This document shows positions 28,940 through 36,346 of a DNA stretch of 64,000 nucleotides, one piece after another. Within the stretch, counting starts at the first letter, position 1; every line of letters begins with the position of its first letter. The stretch is from Alteripontixanthobacter maritimus. GTDB lineage: Bacteria > Pseudomonadota > Alphaproteobacteria > Sphingomonadales > Sphingomonadaceae. The position numbers and the translations under genes are program-made. Under the pieces are notes generated by a model. It saw only the letters and a program-made list of their open reading frames with translations, was not told the DNA's origin and did not search any database. The stretch lies in contig NZ_QBKA01000002.1 of NCBI RefSeq assembly GCF_003340475.1, positions 2,241,501 to 2,305,500 of the forward strand, read 5' to 3'.

Positions 28940-29389
28940 TTGACGATGGCAATGGCAGGCGGCAGCGACGACGGTTCGCCGATGCTGGACATGAACATGA
29001 CGCCGCTGATCGACGTCCTGCTTGTGCTCCTCATCATGTTCATCATCACCATTCCGGTGGCTACCCACGCGGTGAATATCGATCTTCCGCAACCAAGCCC
29101 GGACGATGACCAACAGATCATCGATCCGGTAAAGAACAAGCTTATTCTCACCCAGAATGACGAGATTCTCTGGAACGGCGAAGCGATCAACGAAGGGCAG
29201 CTAGTTTTCAATCTTCAGGAATCACTGAAGTTCGAAGTCGAGCCGGAACTGCAGTTCGAGCCAGAAGCACTCGCCAGCTACGATATCTCGGCGCGAGTGC
29301 TGGAGCTGATCAAGGCGTCGGGCGTCTCGAAGTTCGGCTTCGTCGGTAATGAAAAGTACCGCACCTTCGGATCGATCGCCGCGGAATAA
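28940..29389 (+). CDS. exbD: ExbD proton-channel subunit, second copy
   Basis: A 149-residue ExbD. DMNMTPLIDVLLVLLIMF has the membrane Asp (Asp23), and the periplasmic domain ends SGVSKFGFVGNEKYRTF. The ribosome site is weak, TTAGGAGT lying 11-18 bases before the ATG. It is 73 bp behind the first exbD and closes the canonical tonB-exbB-exbD-exbD cluster; a strong terminator follows. Its periplasmic half resembles the third copy (29886) much more than the first, so those two look like a duplication. Confidence 0.93.
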   Translation: MTMAMAGGSDDGSPMLDMNMTPLIDVLLVLLIMFIITIPVATHAVNIDLPQPSPDDDQQIIDPVKNKLILTQNDEILWNGEAINEGQLVFNLQESLKFEVEPELQFEPEALASYDISARVLELIKASGVSKFGFVGNEKYRTFGSIAAE

Positions 29390-29410
29390 CCCGGCAGGAC
29401 CGGATACCCA

Positions 29411-29444
29411 CAAAAAGGGGGCGGAGCGATCCGCCCCCTTTTTG
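29411..29444 (+). terminator. Strong rho-independent terminator closing tonB-exbB-exbD-exbD
   Basis: A 15-bp perfect stem (CAAAAAGGGGGCGGA and its complement) with a GCGA tetraloop ends in TTTTTG. The A-run on the other side makes it look bidirectional. It starts 22 bp after the second exbD stop. Confidence 0.92.
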
Positions 29445-29598
29445 TATCTGCCTAACAGGCTAGCTTCCTGTGCCAACAGGATGGTCAAGCGTCACCAAGT
29501 CGAAGGCGCATTTAGCTAAGAGCGGTGGATGCGGTCGATCAGGTTGGGCTGGTACAGTCCGTACAATGGGCATGGTCGGCACGATAGGCATGGCGTCG

Positions 29599-29619
29599 AC
29601 CTGTTGCCGGGCAACAGGT
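29599..29619. repeat. 21-bp operator-like palindrome
   Basis: Two perfect 10-base arms (ACCTGTTGCC and its complement) flank a single G. A smaller dyad of the same motif, CCTGT-GCCA-ACAGG, lies at 29467-29480 and a half site at 29451-29459. The arrangement looks like binding sites for a dimeric regulator of the downstream exbD pair, or a small cruciform. Confidence 0.5.
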
Positions 29620-29835
29620 TCGGCGCGTTTCTCTATGCCAAGTTTTGCCAGCTTACCTCGCTCAGGAAAAACCACGCTGCTCTTGGTACAGGCGGGTTAC
29701 CAAGCACTAACCCATATAAAAATTCTCGATCGATATTCCCTTTTAATCAGAGCGCTCAACTACACAGCTCTTACGGTCAATCTTCCGACACTCCCCACAG
29801 CATCCGAAGCGAAAGTAAAGATTTCGCTCGTTCCC

Positions 29836-29863
29836 TTGCCAAACTACAATATTTAGATATGTT
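29836..29863 (+). promoter_or_regulatory. Candidate promoter for the second exbD pair
   Basis: TTGCCA (29836-29841), a 16-base spacer and TATGTT (29858-29863) resemble a housekeeping sigma promoter in the most AT-rich stretch of the window, 22 bp before the exbD ATG. The short leader leaves just enough room for the GGGAGAAG ribosome site. Confidence 0.4.
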
Positions 29864-29885
29864 GTATCATGCATAACGGGAGAAG

Positions 29886-30326
29886 ATGATGGCCTTCGCA
29901 ACTTCGCATTCCGGCAGCGACCCCATGAGCGAACTGAATACCACGCCGCTCATCGACGTGATGCTGGTCCTGCTCATCATGTTCATCGTCACGATACCGG
30001 TGGCAACCCACGAAACCGCCGTCGACTTGCCCCAATGCGGCGCCAGATGCGACGATGTCGCATTCGACGATATCAAGAACAAACTCGTTATCACTCAGCA
30101 AGACGAGCTGTTATGGAACGGCGAGGCTATCAGCGAAACGCAGCTCCTGCGCGTGCTGCATGCCACTCGCAACGCTGCCATTGAGCCGGAACTCCAGTAC
30201 GAACCTGACGCACAGGCCAGCTACAGTACCGCCGCGAGTACGCTAAACCTGATCCGGCAATCCGGCGTAACCAAATTCGGTTTCGTGGGCAATGACCGCT
30301 ACCGCCAGTTCGCGCGTGCCGATTGA
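29886..30326 (+). CDS. exbD: ExbD proton-channel subunit, third copy
   Basis: A 146-residue ExbD. SELNTTPLIDVMLVLLIMF retains the membrane Asp (Asp24), and GVTKFGFVGNDRYRQF closes the periplasmic domain. It is clearly close to the second copy but has a Cys-x3-Cys insertion-like turn (QCGARCDD) just after the membrane segment. The Shine-Dalgarno is GGGAGAAG; the second Met is in frame (MMAF). It has no ExbB or TonB partner of its own nearby and overlaps the next gene by 35 bp, so the two proteins are probably made together. Confidence 0.9.
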   Translation: MMAFATSHSGSDPMSELNTTPLIDVMLVLLIMFIVTIPVATHETAVDLPQCGARCDDVAFDDIKNKLVITQQDELLWNGEAISETQLLRVLHATRNAAIEPELQYEPDAQASYSTAASTLNLIRQSGVTKFGFVGNDRYRQFARAD

Positions 30327-30861
30327 CCCCTGCCGGCGGGATCTGTTCGCAAACTACATCGAGCCGTTCGATCATGGCGAACCGATCTGGCGCCCCAACT
30401 TTGCGCCGATAGCCGGAGTCCTGATGATTGTCGGCATTCTGTTCTTCGCAGCATGGCCGGTGCAAACCCATGCACTACTCATCGATCTCCCGTTCCCGGG
30501 CTATGACGGCGAGGCTCCTCATTCGGACATGCCCGTGTATACAATCACAATTATGCCAACGGGGACGATTTATGTTGATGGTAATGTAGCACCCTTGAAT
30601 GCGCTTCCAAAGCGATTGGAAACGATTGCTAGCCTACCTACCGAAGCGGGAATTATCTTTGCACCGGCGGACAATACGGCAACATCCCAATGGTTGCCGG
30701 TTCTGGCAGTCATCAAAACGGCTGGACTTGCCAGCTGGCAATTCTGTTTTGGCGGCACCACAGCGAACCAGCGATACGAAGCCCTGGACGGCAAGACGAC
30801 AGCCGCAACGCCAAAGGAATGCAACCCGCGCACGAATTACCGGCCGGACCTTCACTGGTAA
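30292..30861 (+). CDS. Degenerate ExbD-like protein lacking the membrane aspartate
   Basis: A 189-residue single-pass membrane protein. NFAPIAGVLMIVGILFF...PVQTHALLIDLP lines up without gaps with NTTPLIDVMLVLLIMF...PVATHETAVDLP of the third ExbD, but the proton-path Asp24 corresponds to Gly42. The periplasmic part keeps the ExbD pattern (TGTIYVDGNV, VLAVIKTAGLASWQFCFGG). It has a longer N-terminus and C-terminus and Cys14, Cys152 and Cys177. The ATG lies inside exbD3; a GTG at 30316 would cut the overlap to 11 bp. Base composition is lower in GC than the neighbours. A non-conducting or structural ExbD partner is the inference. Confidence 0.78.
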   Translation: MTATASSRVPIDPCRRDLFANYIEPFDHGEPIWRPNFAPIAGVLMIVGILFFAAWPVQTHALLIDLPFPGYDGEAPHSDMPVYTITIMPTGTIYVDGNVAPLNALPKRLETIASLPTEAGIIFAPADNTATSQWLPVLAVIKTAGLASWQFCFGGTTANQRYEALDGKTTAATPKECNPRTNYRPDLHW

Positions 30862-30873
30862 CCTCTGCGAGTG

Positions 30874-33426
30874 TCAGTCCGGCTCCAGCTCCTCCAGCGG
30901 ATCGGTTCGCATGGCTGCATCGGCCAGGCTTTCCGCTTCCAGCAGCAATTCGTCATCCGCTGCACCCTGCGGCACGTTTTCGCGGCCGATCAGCACCATC
31001 ACCGGCACTGCTAGCGGACTGACCCGGTCGAGTTCGACATGGACGAGCTGTTCGGCGGCCACATCAAGCATATCGCCCAATCGGCCGATATCAGTCATTA
31101 ATGTGCGCGCGTCGGCCCACGCGGCCTCCAGCAGCACGTGATCCGGCTCGTATTTTCGCAGCACTTCGTAAATAAGGTCGGTGGAAAACGTGACCTGCTT
31201 GCCCGTCTTGCGCTTGCCCGGTTGTTGTCGTTCCACCAGCCCGCCGATCACCGCCACTTCGCGAAAGGCGCGGCGGAGCAAGTGCGAATCCTGCACCCAG
31301 TCGATAAATTCGTCGGTAAGAATGTCCGGTGAGAGTAGCGGCACGGGATCCTCTACCGGGCGCAGGCTCCACACCGCGAGGCAGTAATCATTGGCGTTGA
31401 ATCCCAGCGGTTTCAGCCCGCGATCTTCCATCCGCTTGGTCACCAGCATCCCGAGGGATTGGTTCGCGTTCCAGCCGATGAAGGTGTAGTACACCGTAAA
31501 ATACCGCTTCCCATGCGGAAAACTTTCCACCAGCAGCGTACCGGGCGCGGGCATCTTGCTGCGCCAATCCTGCACTTCCAGCCATTCGCGGACATCGTCC
31601 GGAAAGCGGCCCCATTTTGCCCGGTCGATCAGCATTTCGCGCACACGGTCGGCCAGATGCGTGGTCAGCGGCATCCGCGCGCCGCCATAGGACGGGATCA
31701 TCGCCGCCTTGCTACTGGCGCGGACCACCACGTCCATGTCCTGCACTTTTTCAACTTCCAGGCTCATGCCCGCAAAGCCGAATGTATCGCCGGGCGAAAG
31801 CTGCGCAGCGAAGCGTTCCTCGACCTTGCCGAGCGAGCGACCGTTGCGAAACCTGACCTGCAGCATCTCGCCATCCATGATAATCCCTGCGTTCAGCCGG
31901 TGTTTGGCGGCCTGCTGCGGATGCGCGAGCCGCCATGTGGCATCGCCGCCGGCTGCCGCTTTTTTCGCTCCGCCTTCGCGTACGATTCGTCGAAACCGGT
32001 CATAGGCCTTCAACGCGTATCCGCCGGTTGCCACGAATTCGAGCACGCGAGTAAAGATCGCAGTGTCGACCCATGCATAAGCATGGCTGGAGCGAATTTC
32101 CGCCAGCAGCGCGGCCTCTTCGAACGGTGCGGCGCAGGCGCACCCCATCACATGCTGCGCCAGTACGTCGAGTCCGCCGGGGCGGAAATCCTCGCCATCG
32201 CGCTGGCCTGCATCCACCGCTTCCTTGGCCGCGGTCGCTTCCAGGAATTCGAAGCGGTTGCCGGGCACCAGCACCGCGCGGCTTGGCTGGTCAAGCCGGT
32301 GATTGGCACGGCCGATGCGCTGCAACAGGCGGGACGAACCCTTCGGAGCACCCATTTGCACAACGCAATCGATATCCCCCCAGTCGACCCCTAGGTCGAG
32401 GCTGGCAGTGGCCACCAGGGCCCGCAATTCGCCGCGCGCCATTGCGCCTTCCACCTTGCGCCGCGCTTCCTTCGACAGCGACCCGTGATGGATACCGATC
32501 GGCAGCTTGTCCTCGTTCGCATCCCACAGATACTGGAAGATATATTCCGAAAGAAAGCGTGTGTTGGTGAACACCAACGTCGTGCGGTTCTGCTTGATCA
32601 GATCGTATAGCTGCGGGATCGACCAGGTTGCGGCGTGGCCGCCCCACGGCACGCGTTCTTCGATGGGCAGCAGGATTTCCACTTCGGCAGGCGCACCATC
32701 CTCCCCCTTGATCAGCGCGACTTCCTCGATATCGCCCCAAGGCGCGAGCCATGTGCGGTAGTTTTCCGGATCGGCTAGCGTCGCGGACAAAGCGGCCCGC
32801 TGCAGATCGGGCGCGATGGCCTGCAACCGGGATAGCGCCAGCGCCAGCAAATCGCCGCGTTTGCCTGTTGCGAAAGCGTGGACCTCATCCACGATCACGC
32901 GCTTCAACCCGGCGAACATTGCAAAACTGTCAGGATAGGACAGCAGCAAGGAAAGCGATTCCGGCGTTGTCATCAGAATATGAGGCGGCTTTGTACGCTG
33001 GCGTTTCTTGCGATCCGACGGCGTATCGCCGCTGCGCGTTTCGATCCGCAACGGCAAGCCCATGTCTTCCACGGGCGTTACCAGATTACGCTGCACATCA
33101 TGCGCCAGCGCCTTCAACGGGGAGACATACAGGGTGTGCAGGCCTTCGGGCGGGTCTTCACCATTCAACCGCGAAGGACAAAATGCCGCCAGCGTTGGCA
33201 GGAAACCGCCCAGCGTTTTGCCGGCACCGGTATCGGCCACCAGCAACGAATGCCGTCCGGCATCGCTGGCTTCCAGCATTTCGGTCTGATGGCGGCGCAC
33301 GCGCCAGTCGCGGCCTGTAAACCATGCCTCGATTTCAGGCGGCACCACGCGGGATGCGGTTTGGGTGGTGCGCTTGTTCACATCCTTAGAATGCGCCGCG
33401 CGGCAAAAGTCTCCCGCGCGGGACAT
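30874..33426 (-). CDS. Lhr-type DEXH-box helicase (ligase-associated DNA damage response family)
   Basis: An 850-residue SF2 helicase. Motifs are Walker A ADTGAGKT (about residues 64-71), Ia YVSPLKAL, DEVH in VIVDEVHAF, SATL, the second RecA domain with TASLDLGVDWGDID and QRIGRANHR, then the Lhr-core winged-helix and DUF4175-like C-terminal parts. It matches the helicase normally encoded with an ATP-dependent DNA ligase, a nuclease and the phosphoesterase PdeM; none of those is in this window. No clear ribosome site precedes the ATG, and a GTG at 33381 is possible. Convergent with the exbD cluster, 12 bp apart. Confidence 0.88.
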   Translation of the reverse strand: MSRAGDFCRAAHSKDVNKRTTQTASRVVPPEIEAWFTGRDWRVRRHQTEMLEASDAGRHSLLVADTGAGKTLGGFLPTLAAFCPSRLNGEDPPEGLHTLYVSPLKALAHDVQRNLVTPVEDMGLPLRIETRSGDTPSDRKKRQRTKPPHILMTTPESLSLLLSYPDSFAMFAGLKRVIVDEVHAFATGKRGDLLALALSRLQAIAPDLQRAALSATLADPENYRTWLAPWGDIEEVALIKGEDGAPAEVEILLPIEERVPWGGHAATWSIPQLYDLIKQNRTTLVFTNTRFLSEYIFQYLWDANEDKLPIGIHHGSLSKEARRKVEGAMARGELRALVATASLDLGVDWGDIDCVVQMGAPKGSSRLLQRIGRANHRLDQPSRAVLVPGNRFEFLEATAAKEAVDAGQRDGEDFRPGGLDVLAQHVMGCACAAPFEEAALLAEIRSSHAYAWVDTAIFTRVLEFVATGGYALKAYDRFRRIVREGGAKKAAAGGDATWRLAHPQQAAKHRLNAGIIMDGEMLQVRFRNGRSLGKVEERFAAQLSPGDTFGFAGMSLEVEKVQDMDVVVRASSKAAMIPSYGGARMPLTTHLADRVREMLIDRAKWGRFPDDVREWLEVQDWRSKMPAPGTLLVESFPHGKRYFTVYYTFIGWNANQSLGMLVTKRMEDRGLKPLGFNANDYCLAVWSLRPVEDPVPLLSPDILTDEFIDWVQDSHLLRRAFREVAVIGGLVERQQPGKRKTGKQVTFSTDLIYEVLRKYEPDHVLLEAAWADARTLMTDIGRLGDMLDVAAEQLVHVELDRVSPLAVPVMVLIGRENVPQGAADDELLLEAESLADAAMRTDPLEELEPD

Positions 33427-33532
33427 TCACACGTTTTCACCAGGCGCGACGACTTCAGCGGCAGGCCATTAGACAACGACACTTATAGTGGCGAGCGAAA
33501 TACCGACCGCCGCCAAGCAACCGATACGGAAT

Positions 33533-34567
33533 TCAGGCTTCCTGACTGGTGGCATCCGCGCCGATCTCTTCTTCGACCTCGACTTGGGAATTCAGCGCTT
33601 CTTCACCAGCACGCAGTTCCGCCTCCGCCTTGCCGAGTAACGACGCCAGTTGCCCCTGTTCTGCGGCGGTCAGGTCGGAAAAGGCACGCGCTTCGCCGTA
33701 TTCTTCAGTGACCGCCTCGAACTCTTCCATCATCTGTGGCATCAGCCCGACCATTGCCGGGCCCATCGCTTCCATGGCGCCCATCACTTCCGGATCGGCA
33801 GATATTGGCAGTAGCTCGCGGGCGAACTTGCCGCCCGTAGGTGTATCGAAGAACAAGGAAAGCGTTGCCAGTTCTGCCGCGTCGAAGCGTTTTACCAGTG
33901 CGCGCGAATAGCCCGTTCGCAAAGCTGGCTCGATCGCTCCCATCAACTCGCCCATCAGTCCGGTCAGCGCTTCGCCCATTGCGCGATTACGCTCCTTGTA
34001 ACGCGGATCGAGCAGAGCCAGCGCCTGTTCCATCGCTGTATCCTCCAGCTCTTCGAAGGTTTCTTCCTCCAGCCCCGTAACATCCACCAGATGGCTGGCG
34101 GGATCGTCCATCAGATCACCGAAAATACCGCTGAAGATCGGTTCCATCGTGTCCTGCATGATACGGGCATAACTGCCATCCGGCACAAGATCATTCGCCA
34201 GCTTTTCAGCTTGCGGCAGCAGCGCTTCCTGCTCCGTCGTCAACGGTGTCGTCGGAAACAATTGTCTGAATATGCCAAAGGCCTCCGCCATCTCGGCTTC
34301 GTCTTCGGGCGAGAAAACGGGGTTCGAAAAATCATCTGCCGGTTCGGCAGCGGCCTCTTCTTCGGTGCACTGTGCGTCCTCGGGCAGGTCGGCGCGTTCC
34401 TTGCAGGTAAGATCCTCCACCCGCATCGTCATGACAGGAACGGGCGCATCGCCGATCCTTTTGCCAAGCGTGATAGGTGGCACTTCGTCCGCATCCTGCG
34501 CCGAAGCGGGAGCAATAAAAGCGAGCGCAGCGCCAATGGCGCTTAATGCGACTATTCTATGTTCCAA
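33533..34567 (-). CDS. Exported acidic protein, DUF2059-like
   Basis: A 344-residue protein with a signal peptide (LSAIGAALAFIAPASAQ, cleavage after ASA) read from a TTG start at 34567 that has GAGGGG upstream; a longer frame would overlap the mutase gene. The mature part is Glu/Met-rich and helical. The segment FDAAELATLSLFFDTPTGGKFARELLPI resembles the DUF2059 core (L.. F..S..G......). Two Cys (TCKERADLPEDAQC) sit near the N-terminus. Function unknown; it follows the mutase by 38 bp. Confidence 0.75.
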   Translation of the reverse strand: MEHRIVALSAIGAALAFIAPASAQDADEVPPITLGKRIGDAPVPVMTMRVEDLTCKERADLPEDAQCTEEEAAAEPADDFSNPVFSPEDEAEMAEAFGIFRQLFPTTPLTTEQEALLPQAEKLANDLVPDGSYARIMQDTMEPIFSGIFGDLMDDPASHLVDVTGLEEETFEELEDTAMEQALALLDPRYKERNRAMGEALTGLMGELMGAIEPALRTGYSRALVKRFDAAELATLSLFFDTPTGGKFARELLPISADPEVMGAMEAMGPAMVGLMPQMMEEFEAVTEEYGEARAFSDLTAAEQGQLASLLGKAEAELRAGEEALNSQVEVEEEIGADATSQEA

Positions 34568-34604
34568 CTCAAATCCCCTCAGTAACCAAATTTGTGACTT
34601 GCCC

Positions 34605-36035
34605 TCAGTGTCCCGCCTGCGGTCCGCGCTCCAGTCCGGAAAGCTGCAATTGCTCATCGATCTTCGCCACGAGCCGGGCAAGACCTTCTTCGCTGTCGCT
34701 TTCGGCGCGGGCGACAAGCACGTCTTGCGTATTTGACGCGCGCAGCAACCACCAGCCATCCTTGCCGGTCACGCGCACACCGTCGGTACCGTCCACATCG
34801 TCCGTACTATTGGCAAGGCGCGCCTTCACTTCGTCGATGGCGGCGAATTTGCGGCTTTCATCGACCTGGAACCGCAATTCCGGCGTGTTGACCATAGCGG
34901 GCATCTCGCCGCGCAATTGTGTGACCGATTTGCCGAGCCGCGCGGATGCCGCCATCAACCGCACTCCTGCATAAAGCGCGTCGTCATAACCATAATAAGT
35001 ATCGGCGAAGAACACATGACCGCTCATTTCGCCCGCGAGCGGCGAACCGGTTTCCTTCATTTTCGACTTGATGAGGCTGTGCCCGGTTTTCCACATCACC
35101 GGTTTTCCGCCCAGCTCGGCAACCGTATCGAACAGCGCACGGCTGGCTTTCACATCGGCGATGATGGTGGCGTTAGGTATTCTTACCAGGAGGTCACGGG
35201 CATAGATCATCAGTAGTTGATCCCCCCAGATAACCCGTCCTTCGCCGTCGATCGCGCCGATCCGGTCGCCATCGCCGTCGAAGGCAATGCCGAAATCGAG
35301 GCCTTTGTCCGCCACCAGCTGGCGCAGATCCTCCAGATTGGCCTCGACAGTGGGATCGGGATGATGGTTGGGAAAGTTTCCGTCGACTTCGGTGTAGAGG
35401 AGGTGATGCTCCCCGGGCAGCTTAGCCGCGAGCTTTTCAAGCGCGGGTCCGGCAGCACCGTTCCCGTTATCCCAACCGACGCGCAATCCCGAAAGCCGGG
35501 CGGTGTCGATACCGTCCAGCCCTTCGGCGATGCGCTCGACATACTCGTCCAGGACCTCGCGGCTTTGCGTAGTGCCGCTCCCGGTCGTCCAATCCCCGCC
35601 AGCGGCCAGTCGGCCGATCTCCTGGATATCGTCGCCGAAGAACGGACGGCCCTGAAACACCATCTTGAAGCCGTTGTAATTGGCGGGATTATGGCTGCCG
35701 GTTATCTGTATGCCGCCGTCCACATCTTCGGCTGACGCTTCGGCGTAATACAGCATCGGGGTCGGCCCCATACCGATCCGCACCACATCGCAGCCACTGA
35801 CGGTCAGCCCCTCGATCAGGGCCGCTTCCAGCACCGGCGAGCTGGTGCGCCCATCATAACCGACCGCAACACGCTTGCCGCCCGCGCGGGTGAGCAGCGT
35901 TGCAAAACCGCGCCCGATCGCACGCGCATCGGCTTCCCCCAAAGTCTCCCCCACGATGCCGCGAATGTCGTATTCGCGCAGGGTGGTAGAGTCGAACTGG
36001 TGGCTGTCATGGTCGGTCATTGGTTGTCCGTTCAT
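34605..36035 (-). CDS. Phosphomannomutase/phosphoglucomutase
   Basis: A 476-residue alpha-D-phosphohexomutase of the AlgC/ManB type that interconverts mannose-6-P and mannose-1-P (or the glucose pair) for exopolysaccharide and LPS sugars. It has the phosphoserine loop TGSHNP, the metal loop DGDGDRIGAID, sugar loop GEMSGHVFF and the phosphate-binding RASNTQD near the C-terminus. The ATG overlaps the J-protein stop by 4 bases (ATGA). Whether mannose or glucose is preferred cannot be told. Confidence 0.92.
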   Translation of the reverse strand: MNGQPMTDHDSHQFDSTTLREYDIRGIVGETLGEADARAIGRGFATLLTRAGGKRVAVGYDGRTSSPVLEAALIEGLTVSGCDVVRIGMGPTPMLYYAEASAEDVDGGIQITGSHNPANYNGFKMVFQGRPFFGDDIQEIGRLAAGGDWTTGSGTTQSREVLDEYVERIAEGLDGIDTARLSGLRVGWDNGNGAAGPALEKLAAKLPGEHHLLYTEVDGNFPNHHPDPTVEANLEDLRQLVADKGLDFGIAFDGDGDRIGAIDGEGRVIWGDQLLMIYARDLLVRIPNATIIADVKASRALFDTVAELGGKPVMWKTGHSLIKSKMKETGSPLAGEMSGHVFFADTYYGYDDALYAGVRLMAASARLGKSVTQLRGEMPAMVNTPELRFQVDESRKFAAIDEVKARLANSTDDVDGTDGVRVTGKDGWWLLRASNTQDVLVARAESDSEEGLARLVAKIDEQLQLSGLERGPQAGH

Positions 36036-36343
36036 TGATCGATGATGTCGTTTTGGCCGGGCTCGTAAGGCAATTCGCCCAGCAGCAGATCACGCGCCGC
36101 CGTTGCCTCGTGAACCTGCGCGTCGGAGCCGCCGCGGTCGGGATGGACCAATATCAGCAGCCGTTTATGCGCCTCGCGGATGTCAGCGTGATTGGCATTT
36201 TCGCGCACGCCGAGCAGCTTGCGTGCGCGGAACACGGCCTGCTGGCGCGTGGAAGTGGTGCGGAGGTAATCCCACGGCCAGCGGCCTAGCGCCAATTTGC
36301 AGCCGATGGAAATCAGCGCGGCGATAACGAAAATGCGGAGCAT
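36032..36343 (-). CDS. Membrane-anchored small J-domain protein
   Basis: 103 residues. An N-terminal hydrophobic segment (MLRIFVIAALISIGCKLALG) is followed by a J domain (about 37-90). The J domain carries the essential HPD in LLILVHPDRGGSD. The topology, membrane helix then C-terminal J domain, resembles the Pam18/TIM14 and small DjlA-like proteins that recruit DnaK to membranes. It sits 3 bp after the mipZ stop and is coupled by ATGA to the phosphomannomutase gene, an uncommon three-gene set. Confidence 0.85.
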   Translation of the reverse strand: MLRIFVIAALISIGCKLALGRWPWDYLRTTSTRQQAVFRARKLLGVRENANHADIREAHKRLLILVHPDRGGSDAQVHEATAARDLLLGELPYEPGQNDIIDQ

Positions 36344-36346
36344 CGT

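Larger units (their letters stand above)
29445..29885. other. Low-GC regulatory spacer before the second exbD pair
   Basis: 441 bp without a recognisable gene; two short overlapping reading frames here have no family signal. The first part carries clustered ACAGG/CCTGT inverted repeats (29451-29480, 29599-29619). The last part (29701-29880) is about 42% GC by my count, far below the surrounding chromosome, and ends in a promoter-like sequence just before exbD copy three. Confidence 0.55.

Noticed and set aside
29470-29876. Two overlapping short frames (128 and 115 codons) in the spacer before the third exbD
   Set aside because: No recognisable family, they cross the palindrome and promoter-like DNA, and composition shifts within them; treated as non-coding, though not excluded as a very small novel gene.
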